From positions 1 through 28,550 of the forward strand of contig JBFXAM010000057.1 in assembly GCA_050184295.1 (NCBI GenBank): a stretch of DNA of 28,550 bases. Reading direction: 5' to 3'. The position numbers were made by a program, and so were the translations under genes. Source of the DNA: JBFXAM01 sp050184295 (GTDB taxonomy: Bacteria; Planctomycetota; Phycisphaerae; UBA1845; Fen-1342). The first letter of the stretch is position 1, and each line of letters opens with the position of its first letter. The notes beneath the pieces were generated by a model. That model saw only the letters and a program-made list of their open reading frames with translations. It was not told where the DNA came from and did no database searches. This document shows positions 1 through 7,520 of this stretch, one piece after another.

Positions 1-2
1 GT

Positions 3-125
3 CATCAGAATCGCAAACACGATCACCCGCCCGGCTGGCTCGTCTTGTGGCGCGGCTGGACCAAACTCGAAAGCATGGTCGCAGGAGCAGCGGCAATCCA
101 GGCGGTGAGTTGTGGGCAAACTTGA
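3..125 (+). CDS. C-terminal fragment of a probable IS4-type transposase (partial, runs off the left edge)
   Basis: Frame 3 is open from the window edge to a TGA at 123-125 and gives about 40 residues, including PPGWLVLWRGWTKLESMV. From memory, C-terminal tails of IS4/Tn5-like transposases have this form: a PGW segment, an LWRGW-type motif and an amphipathic helix. The catalytic DDE residues would lie to the left, outside the window, so neither activity nor completeness can be judged. The fragment ends about 130 bases from the convergent end of the bat-type operon, so a mobile element may have landed just downstream of that operon. The assignment rests on a short motif only. Confidence 0.45.
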   Translation, partial: HQNRKHDHPPGWLVLWRGWTKLESMVAGAAAIQAVSCGQT

Positions 126-127
126 GG

Positions 128-241
128 TTTCAACGCCTGGACGGCCACGCCAGACCCCCCGGTCATCTCCGCGCCCGAAGCGCCCACGGCCGTCTTCGCC
201 CGAAGGGCGCACGATCGTTCCCAGGCGTTTCAACGCATGGA
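128..241. repeat. Short direct and inverted repeats next to the transposase end
   Basis: A 14-base word (tttcaacgcctgga at 128-141, tttcaacgcatgga at 228-241) recurs exactly 100 bases apart with one mismatch. The nine bases aacgcctgg at 132-140 are also inverted at 221-229 (ccaggcgtt). Between them, cgcccgaag occurs twice with flanking gcgccc/gggcgc arms. This could be the end of the insertion element or an independent repetitive extragenic palindrome. No terminal repeat of the element can be confirmed because its other end is not in the window. Confidence 0.4.
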
Positions 242-257
242 CTCTCGGCCCCACCCA

Positions 258-1232
258 CTACCAATCCTTCTCCACCGGCCGGTGCCGCCGCATCTCGCGC
301 TGCAACAACATCATCCGCCGCTGCCGCTCCATGTCGCGCACCTTCTGCAACAGGCGCTCCGCCTGGTCCTTGCCCAATGTGACCTGAGCCTCCGAGTTCT
401 GCTCGCCCGGCGCTGGCTGCGTCTGCGCCGCACCGTCCTGCGGCTGCGGCTCCCGCCCCTGCTCGTTGTCCGCCGGGCGGGTCGCGGGTTCGTCGGGCTG
501 CGGCTGGTCGGCGTCGCTGTCCTGCGGCTGCGTGGCGGCCGACTCGGATGGTCGCGTGCCCGGCTCCTGCGATTGCTCGGCGTCTTGCTGTTCGCCGTCC
601 TGCTGCTCGCCAGGCTTTTCGTTCGGCGACTGCTCGTTCTTCTGATCGGATTTCTCCCCGTCGCCTTTGTCGGCCGACGGGTCGTCGGATGGATTGGAAC
701 AGGGTTGCGTGCTCGACATCTGTTCGATCTGCTTGCGCAACAGCGTCGCGAGTTCGAGATTCGCGCGCGCGTTCGCAAGCTGCGGATTCAACCGCAGCGC
801 GTCGATGTACTGTTCGCGGGCGCGCTGGAGCTGCTGCATGGCCGCGTTCGCGTCTTGCGCCTGAACGGCCTCGAGCGCGCCTGCGTAATGGCAATTGCCG
901 AGGTTGTAGCGCGCCGCCGCCTCGAACGCCGCGTCCTTCATCGTCGCACAGCGCACCCACAGCTCGCGCGCCTCGTCGAGCTTCCCGAGTTTGAACTGCG
1001 CCGCCGCCTGGTTGTGCAGAATCTCTGCCGCCAGGCGCGGGTCCGCGGCCGGGTCTGCCGCGGAAAACTCTGCGAGGGCGTCCTCGTACCGTCCCGCCGC
1101 GAAGTGCTCGCTCCCGCGCGCCAGCCGCTCGCGCGCCGCCACGTTCGCCGCGGACGAATCGGCCGCCCCAAGCCACACGAGGACGCTCGCCACGAGCGCC
1201 GCGGACCGGCGCAGCGAGCGCGCCGTTGTCAC
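258..1232 (-). CDS. BatC-like periplasmic TPR protein with a Gln/Glu/Pro-rich tail
   Basis: A predicted exported protein of 324 residues. The chosen GTG at 1230-1232 follows the upstream VWA gene stop (1243) by 10 bases. It gives a good signal peptide: basic TARSLRR, a hydrophobic AALVASVLVWLG stretch, and a likely cut after SSA. Residues 30-175 are helical with TPR-like units (GRYEDALAEF; RYNLGNC; IDALRLNPQLANARANL). Roughly residues 180-290 are low-complexity Gln, Glu, Asp and Pro, ending in a basic helix. The order VWA protein then TPR protein matches batB-batC of aerotolerance-type operons; in that family TPR and VWA proteins are thought to form an envelope complex, exact role unclear. 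A longer in-frame GTG at 1320-1322 would overlap the VWA gene by 80 bases and is less likely. No batD-like gene follows; the transposase fragment does. Confidence 0.8.
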   Translation of the reverse strand: MTTARSLRRSAALVASVLVWLGAADSSAANVAARERLARGSEHFAAGRYEDALAEFSAADPAADPRLAAEILHNQAAAQFKLGKLDEARELWVRCATMKDAAFEAAARYNLGNCHYAGALEAVQAQDANAAMQQLQRAREQYIDALRLNPQLANARANLELATLLRKQIEQMSSTQPCSNPSDDPSADKGDGEKSDQKNEQSPNEKPGEQQDGEQQDAEQSQEPGTRPSESAATQPQDSDADQPQPDEPATRPADNEQGREPQPQDGAAQTQPAPGEQNSEAQVTLGKDQAERLLQKVRDMERQRRMMLLQREMRRHRPVEKDW

Positions 1233-1242
1233 CCATCGTGCA

Positions 1243-2277
1243 TCACGCGACACGCGCAACCCTCCGCGGCCCCGCCCGCAAACAAGAATCCGCCAGCAGC
1301 AGCGCCAGCGCCGCCAGCGCAAACGGGTGATATTGCGACGGCAGCGGCGCCCGCTCCGTCTCCTCGCGCCGCTGCACCTGAATCCCCCCGATCACCCGCT
1401 CGTAGATCGCGCCCAGGTCGAAGTCCTTCGTTCCTGCCGGCACAAACACCCCCAGCTCTCCCGCCGCCGCCACCTCGCGCAACTGCGAAAAATCCGCGCG
1501 GCTCCACACCGTCTGGCCCTTGTACTCCAGGTAATTCTCCCCGCCCGTCGTCTTCAGCGGCACGCGCGCCCCCTCGCGCTCGTCGCCCAACGCGATCGCG
1601 ATGATCGGAATCTTGTGATCGCGCCACAGCGCCGCCGCCGCGTCGACCGGAAAGCTGTCCTGGTCCTCGCCGTCCGTCACCAGCACGACGATGCGATGCG
1701 TGTCCAGGTTCTTCGGAAAACTCTCCCCCGCCTTGCGAATCGCGTCGCCGATCAGCGTCCCGCCGCGCACCGCCGTCTCGGGTCCGACCTCGTCCAGCGC
1801 CAACCGAAAGAACCCGTAGTCGTTCGTCAGCGGACACTTCAGCGTCGCCACGCCCGCGAACGTGATCAACCCCACGCGATCGCCGCCCAGCTTCGGCAGC
1901 AAATCCTGCGAAATCGCGATCTTAGCCCGCTCGATCCGGCTCGGCGCGATGTCCCGCGCCAGCATCGACCGCGACACATCCAGCAGCACCATCACGTCCA
2001 CGCCCCGCCGAAACACCTTCTGCTCCCGCTCGCCCCAACGCGGCCCGATCACCGCCGCCGTGATCGCCAGCAAGACCGCCCCAACGAGCCCGATCCGCAC
2101 CAGACCCCGACCCCACCCGATCGACGGCGCGAGCCGCGGCAACAAGCGCAGCTCCGCAAACGCGCGGAGCGCCCGCCGACGCTGCCAGACGCCATAGACA
2201 CCCACCGCCGCCGTACCCGCGACGGCGAACAGCAACGGTCCAAGCCAGGGAAGCCGGTCAAACGCGAGTTCGTTCAT
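1243..2277 (-). CDS. BatA/BatB-like membrane protein with von Willebrand factor A domain
   Basis: A 344-residue protein. Two membrane segments (about 10-31 and 58-78) precede a VWA domain starting near residue 92. A complete MIDAS metal site is visible: DVSRS at 100-104, a Thr in RGGTLIGDA, and the Asp of VLVTDGEDQ. A last hydrophobic helix (HPFALAALALLLADSCL) near the C-terminus gives the BatA/BatB topology of membrane-anchored periplasmic VWA. The start ATG at 2275-2277 is preferred because upstream in-frame codons encode Arg/Pro-rich sequence across a tandem repeat. The family belongs to the MoxR-DUF58-Bat operons linked to oxidative-stress tolerance or envelope complex assembly. Here it is followed by the TPR gene and preceded by a small membrane protein, but MoxR and DUF58 genes are not in the window. 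Confidence 0.85.
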   Translation of the reverse strand: MNELAFDRLPWLGPLLFAVAGTAAVGVYGVWQRRRALRAFAELRLLPRLAPSIGWGRGLVRIGLVGAVLLAITAAVIGPRWGEREQKVFRRGVDVMVLLDVSRSMLARDIAPSRIERAKIAISQDLLPKLGGDRVGLITFAGVATLKCPLTNDYGFFRLALDEVGPETAVRGGTLIGDAIRKAGESFPKNLDTHRIVVLVTDGEDQDSFPVDAAAALWRDHKIPIIAIALGDEREGARVPLKTTGGENYLEYKGQTVWSRADFSQLREVAAAGELGVFVPAGTKDFDLGAIYERVIGGIQVQRREETERAPLPSQYHPFALAALALLLADSCLRAGPRRVARVA

Positions 2278-2315
2278 GGCGTCCGGAGGTTTCCTTCCAC
2301 CCGGGGAGCCCGGCC

Positions 2316-2342
2316 TGCGGACCGGTCTGCGGACCGGTCTGC
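2316..2342. repeat. 12-bp tandem repeat upstream of the VWA gene
   Basis: The unit tgcggaccggtc occurs twice in tandem (2316-2327, 2328-2339) plus a partial third copy. Each unit contains the palindrome gaccggtc. It lies about 40 bases upstream of the VWA start on the minus strand, so it would be in the leader or promoter region of that gene. No function can be assigned. Confidence 0.6.
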
Positions 2343-2443
2343 TTGCGCGACAGACCCGGTTCGGGTGGGCCCTGGTTAGACGACTCACGAGCGGCACATC
2401 GGTCGCGAAATCGATCGGCGGCGCCGAGCTCCGTTCGATGAAC

Positions 2444-2776
2444 TCAACGGTTCGGCGGGGCGCCGGTCGGCGCGGCGGTCGTCGTCTTCATACCCGCGCA
2501 CCTCGCCTGGCGGAAGGTGTGAACCGCCAGCCCGAGCAGAATCAGCACGCACACGCCTTTCCACAAGAGAAGCCACCCAGGCCGCCACCACGCACCCGTC
2601 CGCGCCTCGACCAGGTCGGAGACGCCGAACGCCGCCAGCACGACCGCGGCGGACCATGCCGCGCGCCGCGCACCGCGCCGTCGAATCGCCGCGACCGCGA
2701 GCACGAGGCTCATCGCGAACCAGACGGCCGCTTCGATGCGATTCGCCAGCACAAAGAAGGAATCAATCGGCGGCAT
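2444..2776 (-). CDS. Small three-helix membrane protein of unknown function
   Basis: A 110-residue protein starting at MPPIDSFFVLANRIEAAVW (ATG at 2774-2776). There are three hydrophobic segments: about 15-31 (AAVWFAMSLVLAVAAI), 40-57 (AWSAAVVLAAFGVSDLV) and 68-90 (GWLLLWKGVCVLILLGLAV). Short basic loops and a hydrophilic tail make up the rest. I do not recognise a named family. The longer upstream open frame (to 3082) translates intergenic repeats and is rejected. It is transcribed in the same direction as the VWA/TPR pair, with a 166-base gap, so it may or may not belong to that operon. Confidence 0.65.
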   Translation of the reverse strand: MPPIDSFFVLANRIEAAVWFAMSLVLAVAAIRRRGARRAAWSAAVVLAAFGVSDLVEARTGAWWRPGWLLLWKGVCVLILLGLAVHTFRQARCAGMKTTTAAPTGAPPNR

Positions 2777-2840
2777 GGGTCGAACCGCACTCGGAGCCGC
2801 GTTGTGTGGTATCTCGCGAATCGCCGCCGGTTCTCTGCTG

Positions 2841-2930
2841 GGTGGGACGGGCGTCCCGCAGCACGGGTGGCACGGGCGTCCGGCCCGTCGGCAGCCAGTC
2901 TGGGGGGCCGGCCCCGCAGACTCCACGGCG
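2841..2930. repeat. Dispersed GC-rich palindromic repeat, degenerate copy
   Basis: The segment contains gtgggacgggcgtcccgc and gtggcacgggcgtccggccc. These are variants of the gtggtacgggcgtctcgccc word seen at 21599-21695 and 26515-26578. A nearby ggggggccggccccgcag palindrome follows. It lies between the small membrane protein and the prodomain-like gene. No coding potential is claimed. Confidence 0.55.
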
Positions 2931-2967
2931 CCTATCGCGCCGCCGGGACATCCCGCCGCGCGGCGCG

Positions 2968-3222
2968 CTACTGCGTGTGAAACTCGCCGGTCGCCTCGAC
3001 GACGACCGGGTAGCCGTCCAGTTGTCGCGGAATGGCGCTGCGGATCGACGGGGCGCCGGACGCGACATACACCTTGATGCACGCCCGCCCGTCGTCGGTC
3101 TCGCCGTCCGCGACCCCGACGACGCCTTCGAGCGCCATCAGCCGCGCGTCGTGGCGCGCCCGAACATCAGCGAGCGATGGGGCGTGGCGCTCCGGCCCGC
3201 CGGATCGCGGTGGTCCAGACAT
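2968..3222 (-). CDS. Stand-alone protease-prodomain-like small protein
   Basis: An 84-residue cytosolic protein with no signal peptide. The ATG at 3220-3222 has a good ribosome site (ggagg, 6 bases upstream). Residues 28-84 align by eye with residues 88-154 of the neighbouring serine protease: LEGVVGVADGE with LENIVAVAVGQ, CIKVYVAS with CVTVYVAA, IPRQLDGYPVVVEATGEFHTQ with IPSDINGIPTDVVEIGEVHTQ. The reading frame stops exactly after HTQ, which in the protease is the last prodomain segment before the catalytic fold. Small proteins of this GVVGVG...IP..L.GYPV.VE type occur alone in bacteria (recalled, not searched). It could be an inhibitor, a folding chaperone in trans, or a fission product. 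Function is not established. Confidence 0.75.
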   Translation of the reverse strand: MSGPPRSGGPERHAPSLADVRARHDARLMALEGVVGVADGETDDGRACIKVYVASGAPSIRSAIPRQLDGYPVVVEATGEFHTQ

Positions 3223-3348
3223 CGCAACCTCCGAGCAGCCGAACAAGAACGGCGCTGGAGAATCATACCCGCGATCGCGCGGACGACACGGCTGGGCCGG
3301 CGCGCGGATTGGGGGGATGCGCGTGGCGGCGGCGCGGCGGGGCGCGCG

Positions 3349-3382
3349 AACCGAGCCCGGAGCGAATGCCCCGGGCTCGGTT
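3349..3382. terminator. Strong hairpin downstream of the protease gene (terminator-like)
   Basis: A perfect 12-bp inverted repeat (aaccgagcccgg at 3349-3360, ccgggctcggtt at 3371-3382) with a 10-base spacer. It lies about 90 bases after the protease stop codon and before the prodomain-like gene, on the minus strand. There is no T-run on either side, so it is not a canonical intrinsic terminator; it could still stop or stabilise the protease transcript. Confidence 0.45.
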
Positions 3383-3472
3383 TCGGCGACGCGGTCGCCC
3401 GCGCGGCGCGTCAACTCGCGTGCTGCGGCGCGCGGGCGTTCCCGCCGGCTGATCGGGCGGATGCCGCCGGAC

Positions 3473-4609
3473 TCAGGCCACGATCGTGATTCCGCCGAAT
3501 TGCGGCTGCGCCAGCACGGTTCGAATCGGATTCGCGATCGTCACCTGGCTGTTCCCCGCGAATAACAGCCCCACCGGGCGGTTTGCGGTCTGGGTCATGA
3601 TGAGCGAGCCCGAATCGCCGCCCTGGCTGAACGGCCGCGTGGTCACCGAGCGAATGATCATCTGCCCGGTGAACACCGCGGGTCGCGGCCCGTAGCCGCC
3701 TACGTTCACGGTCGCGTTCAGACCGACGATCCGTCCCGCGGTCCGCTGCGTCGTGCGTCCGGTCTTCTTCACGAGCAGGTTCATCGTCGGCGCGACCGGC
3801 GTCGCGCTGATCCGCCCGAAGCCGATGTTCGCCGCCGACACCAGCGAGGGACTCGTCTGCGCGATCGCCGCGTCGACCTGGTTGGTCGTCCCGGGCGCCA
3901 GCTTGATCGGCACGAACGCCGACAGCCGCGCGATCAGGTGCTGCGGGTTGCGCCCGCCATCGTACGGGCCGGGTTGGAGGATTGCATCGCCGATCGCGGC
4001 GTGGTTGGAGTTGGCCAGCACGTGATTGTTGCTGAGCAGGTAGAGCCGCGTGCCACGTCGCACCAGACAGCCGATGGTGCCGGCGGTGATGCGAAGATGT
4101 CCGACCGACACGCCGCCCGGCGCGGGGCGATAGCGCCCGCGATACGGCTGGGTGTGAACTTCGCCGATCTCGACCACGTCGGTGGGTATGCCGTTGATGT
4201 CGCTCGGAATCTGCGCTTCGAACGCGACCGCCGACGCGTCGACCTTGGCCGCGACGTACACCGTGACACACGTTTCATCGGTGTGCTCCGCGCCAACCAG
4301 CTTTTGCCCGACGGCCACCGCAACGATGTTCTCCAATCCGTGGCTCTCCGTGCCCGTCTCCGCCGACGCCGCCAGGTTCACGGCGTTGCTGTCCAGCATC
4401 AGCCGCTGGGCCAACTGATCGGCCGCCGCAAACGCCTCGGCCGGCACGTCGGCGCCGAACGACTCGATTCCGGCACTCTCGTCGATCGGCGCGTCGCCCG
4501 ACGACGCGCCGTCGGCGCCGAGGTCCAGCTCCTCAAATCCCTGACCCGAGCAGTCGTTGATGTCGGCGGGCGTGGACGCCGGCTGGTAGCCCTTCTTCTT
4601 CTGAGCCAT
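3473..4609 (-). CDS. Trypsin-fold serine protease with N-terminal prodomain
   Basis: A 378-residue protein with no signal peptide, so probably cytosolic. The ATG at 4607-4609 has an aaaggaag ribosome site 6-8 bases upstream. Residues 1-60 are acidic and probably disordered. Residues 88-154 form a prodomain-like alpha/beta segment ending GEVHTQ. Residues 165-378 are a chymotrypsin-like domain with a complete visible triad: His196 in LLSNNHVLAN, Asp246 in QVDAAIA, and Ser333 in GGDSGSLI. The first step GTIGCLVRRGTRLYLLSNNH and the end PVGLLFAGNS are typical of the fold. Similar unexported GDSGS peptidases are known in bacteria and in the plant NAL1 group (recalled resemblance). A paralogue of its prodomain is encoded next, 250 bases downstream, separated by a hairpin. 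Confidence 0.85.
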   Translation of the reverse strand: MAQKKKGYQPASTPADINDCSGQGFEELDLGADGASSGDAPIDESAGIESFGADVPAEAFAAADQLAQRLMLDSNAVNLAASAETGTESHGLENIVAVAVGQKLVGAEHTDETCVTVYVAAKVDASAVAFEAQIPSDINGIPTDVVEIGEVHTQPYRGRYRPAPGGVSVGHLRITAGTIGCLVRRGTRLYLLSNNHVLANSNHAAIGDAILQPGPYDGGRNPQHLIARLSAFVPIKLAPGTTNQVDAAIAQTSPSLVSAANIGFGRISATPVAPTMNLLVKKTGRTTQRTAGRIVGLNATVNVGGYGPRPAVFTGQMIIRSVTTRPFSQGGDSGSLIMTQTANRPVGLLFAGNSQVTIANPIRTVLAQPQFGGITIVA

Positions 4610-4994
4610 GAAGCGCTTCCTTTCTGCGAAGCTGGGGACGAAGGGTGCGCGCGGCGCAGCGTCGGCTGCGGCCAAGAGCGCGCACGGCTAAGCGCAGTGA
4701 TCAGCCCGCGACGCGCAGCAGAATCGCGCCGCTCCCATGCCGAAGCGCCAGACAGGATGAGACCCGGACGAAATGAACCTTACCGATCGGCGCGGACCCC
4801 GAATATCGGGTTTTCACCGGGTATTTGTTGAATTCGCTCTGGTGTGATCAGTCTGCCGCCGCGGCGAACGCGCCGCGCGGCGCCATTCACCGCGCCGGCA
4901 AGCCGCGCGGCGCGCCCGCCGATCACGTGCCGCGCGACAGCTCCCCCCAGTCTCAACGCGATCGAAAAACGCCGGTCCGCAGGCGCTCACGCGC
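4610..4994. other. Intergenic region, no gene seen
   Basis: 385 bases between the serine protease start and the lipoprotein stop. Positions 4770-4850 are richer in A and T than the surroundings and probably hold the protease promoter on the minus strand, but no convincing -35/-10 pair could be fixed. A perfect 14-base palindrome, gcgccgcgcggcgc, is at 4870-4883. Open frames here are GC-rich shadows without ribosome sites. Confidence 0.5.
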
Positions 4995-5468
4995 TTACGG
5001 CGCGCCGCGCCAGTGCCCGCCCTCGAAACGCCAGCCCCCATCCACACGCACCCACCGCGGCTGCACGTACGCCGCGCGCGGCCGGCTCCGCTCATAACGT
5101 CCGCCCACCCACACGAACTTCCGCCCGTCATGCCGCCAGTAGCCGCCGATCCACACAAAATCGCGGCCTGGCGGCCGTGGACGACGCTCCACCCGTACTG
5201 CCGGCGGCGCCTCCCGCACAATCACCACCCGATCCGCTGGCCGCTCAACCACCACCGGACGCTCTCGCTCCACCACGACGCGCCGCGGCGCCGGCGCCAC
5301 ATACGCCGGCGGGGGCCGCTCGTAACGCCGCTCCACCACGACCGGCTCGGGACGGCGCCGCTCGACAACCACGACCTCGTCGTCGCGATCGTCGCAACCG
5401 GCCACGAACGCCGCGGCGCCCAGCACCGACACAATCGTCGCCGCCGCCCGACAGGTTCTCATCCGCAT
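4995..5468 (-). CDS. YXWGXW-repeat-type lipoprotein
   Basis: A 157-residue predicted lipoprotein. The ATG at 5466-5468 follows a cgggag ribosome site at good spacing; an internal Met at residue 3 is an alternative. The signal peptide is MRMRTCRAAATIVSVLGAAA with lipobox FVAGC (Cys25), followed by DDRDDE, then a long valine/arginine/glutamate-rich repetitive stretch (VVVERR.., VVVERERP). The C-terminal third has the Trp/Tyr/Gly repeat signature of YXWGXW-repeat proteins: FVWIGGYWRHDG, FVWVGGRYERSR, WRFEGGHWRG. These are envelope-located proteins of unknown biochemical role. No downstream partner is coupled to it. Confidence 0.75.
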   Translation of the reverse strand: MRMRTCRAAATIVSVLGAAAFVAGCDDRDDEVVVVERRRPEPVVVERRYERPPPAYVAPAPRRVVVERERPVVVERPADRVVIVREAPPAVRVERRPRPPGRDFVWIGGYWRHDGRKFVWVGGRYERSRPRAAYVQPRWVRVDGGWRFEGGHWRGAP

Positions 5469-5577
5469 GACGTTTCTCCCGCGTTGGCCGCGCTCGAACC
5501 CGCGCTTCGTCGTCGGGCCGGTCGCACCGCCGGCTGCCAGCGTCTCGCCGCCGTCCACCGCCGCCGCGCCGCATCAC

Positions 5578-5943
5578 TCACGCGCCCCGGCCGCCCATCG
5601 CGAAGTACGACACGACGCCGACGACCTGCACCGCGACAATCGTCCAGAACGCCGCCTGAAACGACCGCTTCACGGTCTTGTGACGCAGCACGCGCTGCGC
5701 CGCGAAGGCGCCCGGCGAGCCGCCGGCCAGGGCCGCCACGTGCAGGACGAACTCGGGCACGCGCCCGCGGCCAGCCGCCGCAGCCGCCGCTTTATCGTAC
5801 GCGTACAACGCAAAGGTCGCGACGTTCAGCGCCGCCAGCAGCGCCCACGCCGGGTGGAGCCCCAGCCCGAAATACAGTCCCGCCGCCACCAGCCCGGTGA
5901 GCCCGCCCGCGACGCTCGCAAAACGACGGACCGCCGGGCTCAT
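5578..5943 (-). CDS. DUF1294 family membrane protein
   Basis: A 121-residue integral membrane protein. After a short basic N-terminus there are four hydrophobic segments. The DUF1294 hallmark is visible: NVATFALYAYDKAAA, then RVPEFVLHVAALAGGSPGAF, then HKTVKRSFQAAFW and a final helix. DUF1294 proteins have no established function. The ATG at 5941-5943 is used; an in-frame GTG nine bases further upstream sits closer to a gagaggag sequence and could be the true start. It is followed, 109 bases on, by the YXWGXW lipoprotein in the same direction. Confidence 0.75.
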   Translation of the reverse strand: MSPAVRRFASVAGGLTGLVAAGLYFGLGLHPAWALLAALNVATFALYAYDKAAAAAAGRGRVPEFVLHVAALAGGSPGAFAAQRVLRHKTVKRSFQAAFWTIVAVQVVGVVSYFAMGGRGA

Positions 5944-6314
5944 GGGATGCACTGCTCCTCTCCCCCCGCGCGGCGCGAGTATAACCACTCAGGCCGCTCC
6001 GTTGACCGACGCGCCGCGCGCCCACCCGCGGCCCGCCGCGCCGCGCCCGCTGTCCGAACCGCCCGCGCTGCGCCTGCCCGACGCCTCGCGCGCCGCCGAT
6101 CCGCGCCGCAACACTTTCACACGTCACGACCGCGGGGTACGCTAAATCACCGTGCGCGATCATGCGACGGATTCAGAGCCCCAAGCGCGAGCGCGGGGCG
6201 TTATCCTGGCGCCGCGGCGGGTCCAAACCAACGTCCCGCGCTAGTGCTTGAAGCTCTGACTGCGCCACGGATTCGCGCACCCTGATATCGGGGAAAGCGA
6301 GGTTTGGACTCCCC
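5944..6314. other. Divergent intergenic region, no gene seen
   Basis: 371 bases between the DUF1294 gene (minus) and the STAS gene (plus); it must hold promoters for both directions. Positions 6160-6190 carry a short phrase (ccccaagcgcgagcgcgggg) whose translation SPKRERG looks like repeat-derived text rather than a gene. No confident -10/-35 pair was found before the STAS gene. Confidence 0.45.
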
Positions 6315-6665
6315 ATGAGCGACGCGGGCGACTCCCTGCTGGTGCGAACGACATTCGAATCCGACCGCGCCGTCGCCTACGTCAACGGCGAGGTGCACCT
6401 CAGCAACTCTCCGCGCCTCCGAAGCGACCTTCTGTCGCTCATCGACGGCGGCGCGCGCCACCTCATCGTCGATCTCAGCCAGGTCGGCTACATGGACTCC
6501 TCCGGCGTCGGCACGCTCGTCGAGATTCGCCGCCGCCTGGGCCAGGCCGGCGGCACGTTCGCGCTCACCGGTCTTCAGCCGCGCGTCCGCAACCTTTTTG
6601 AGATCACCCAGCTCGATAAGTTCATCCGCATCGTCGACACCGTGGACGAGGCCCGCCGGCCATGA
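6315..6665 (+). CDS. STAS-domain protein (anti-sigma-factor-antagonist or MlaB-like)
   Basis: A 116-residue single STAS domain. It has the N-terminal strands (AVAYVNGEVHL), the central ARHLIVDLSQVGYMDSSG loop and the C-terminal TQLDKFIRIVDTVDEA helix. DSSG at 61-64 is the SpoIIAA-type phosphorylation loop, with Ser62 the likely phosphoacceptor. Two readings fit. As an anti-anti-sigma factor it would be controlled by a kinase not seen here. As a subunit of a lipid ABC transporter like MlaB it would pair with the next gene, an MlaE-type permease. The stop overlaps the permease ATG by four bases (ATGA), so the two are translationally coupled, which favours the transporter role. Confidence 0.85.
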   Translation: MSDAGDSLLVRTTFESDRAVAYVNGEVHLSNSPRLRSDLLSLIDGGARHLIVDLSQVGYMDSSGVGTLVEIRRRLGQAGGTFALTGLQPRVRNLFEITQLDKFIRIVDTVDEARRP

Positions 6666-7519
6666 GCGACGATCCGCAGCCTGCCGCCGCTTCCCGGGTG
6701 GTCGACGTCCTGGCGGCGCTCGGCGTCGCGGTCCGCGCGCCGTTCGAGCGGGTCTGGCGCGCGGTGCTCTACATCGGCGGGCTGACCGGCCTGTTTCTGG
6801 CGATTGCGCAACGGCTCGCGCGCACGTTCGCAACCCGTGGGTCGCGTCGCCGACTCGGAGCGCTGGCCCACCAGATGACCCGCGTCGGCGTCCGTGCGGT
6901 GCCGATCGTCGTCCTCGTGCAGCTCTTCATCGGCATCATCCTGGCGCTCAACATGGCCCCCACGCTCGAGGCCTACGGGCAGATCGAGCGCACCGCCGAC
7001 ATCGTCGCGATCGCGGTCGTCCGCGAGCTGGGGCCGCTCATCACCGCGATCCTGCTCAGCGGCTTCGCCGGTGCGTCCGTCGCCGCCGAGCTGGCCTCCA
7101 TGGTCGAAGGCGAGGAGATCAAGGCCCTTCGCGCGCTGGCCCTCGACCCCGTGCGCTTTCTCATCGTCCCGCGCGTCGTCGCCACCACCATCATGATGAT
7201 CGGACTCGCCGTCGTCGCCGATGCCGTCGGCATGCTCGGCGGACTCGTCACCGGCGTGTTCGTGCTCGACATCGACTCGCAGAGCTACATCGACGCCACC
7301 CGCGCCGCCATCACCCCGCGCGATTACTTCACCGGACTCGTCAAGGCCGCCGTGTTCGGCCTCATCGTCGCGCTGCTCGCATGTTATGAAGGGATCAACG
7401 TCCGGGGCGGCGCCGAAGGCGTCGGTCGCGCGACGACCACCACCGTCGTCAAGAGCATCGTCGCGCTCATCGGCGCCGACTGCGCGTTCACGGGCGTGTT
7501 CTACGTGCTGGGCTGGTGA
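6662..7519 (+). CDS. MlaE-type ABC transporter permease
   Basis: A 285-residue inner-membrane protein of the MlaE/permease family (PF02405 type). These proteins form the membrane core of ABC systems moving phospholipids or other hydrophobic molecules between inner and outer membranes. Features seen: an N-terminal amphipathic region, several hydrophobic helices (PIVVLVQLFIGIILAL; GLVKAAVFGLIVALLACYEG; IVALIGADCAFTGVFYVLGW), and the family motif EGEEIKALRALALDPVRFLIVPRVVA at about 150-175. The C-terminal GAEGVGRATTTTVVKS is also typical. The gene overlaps the STAS gene by four bases and is followed after one base by an RNase HII-like gene. The ATPase (MlaF) and MCE-domain (MlaD) partners are not in the window, so they must lie elsewhere. 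Confidence 0.9.
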   Translation: MSDDPQPAAASRVVDVLAALGVAVRAPFERVWRAVLYIGGLTGLFLAIAQRLARTFATRGSRRRLGALAHQMTRVGVRAVPIVVLVQLFIGIILALNMAPTLEAYGQIERTADIVAIAVVRELGPLITAILLSGFAGASVAAELASMVEGEEIKALRALALDPVRFLIVPRVVATTIMMIGLAVVADAVGMLGGLVTGVFVLDIDSQSYIDATRAAITPRDYFTGLVKAAVFGLIVALLACYEGINVRGGAEGVGRATTTTVVKSIVALIGADCAFTGVFYVLGW

Positions 7520-7520
7520 A

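Noticed and set aside
237..1604. Long plus-strand open frame over the bat-type genes
   Set aside because: It is the complement of the TPR and VWA genes, which have signal peptide, membrane helices and MIDAS residues; this frame is Arg/Pro/Leu-rich with no motif.
2777..3082. N-terminal extension of the small membrane protein up to 3082
   Set aside because: It would translate the palindromic repeat and part of the prodomain-like gene; the ATG at 2776 starts a sensible hydrophobic protein.
6160..6249. 29-codon frame with SPKRERG
   Set aside because: No ribosome site and composition like repeat-derived text.
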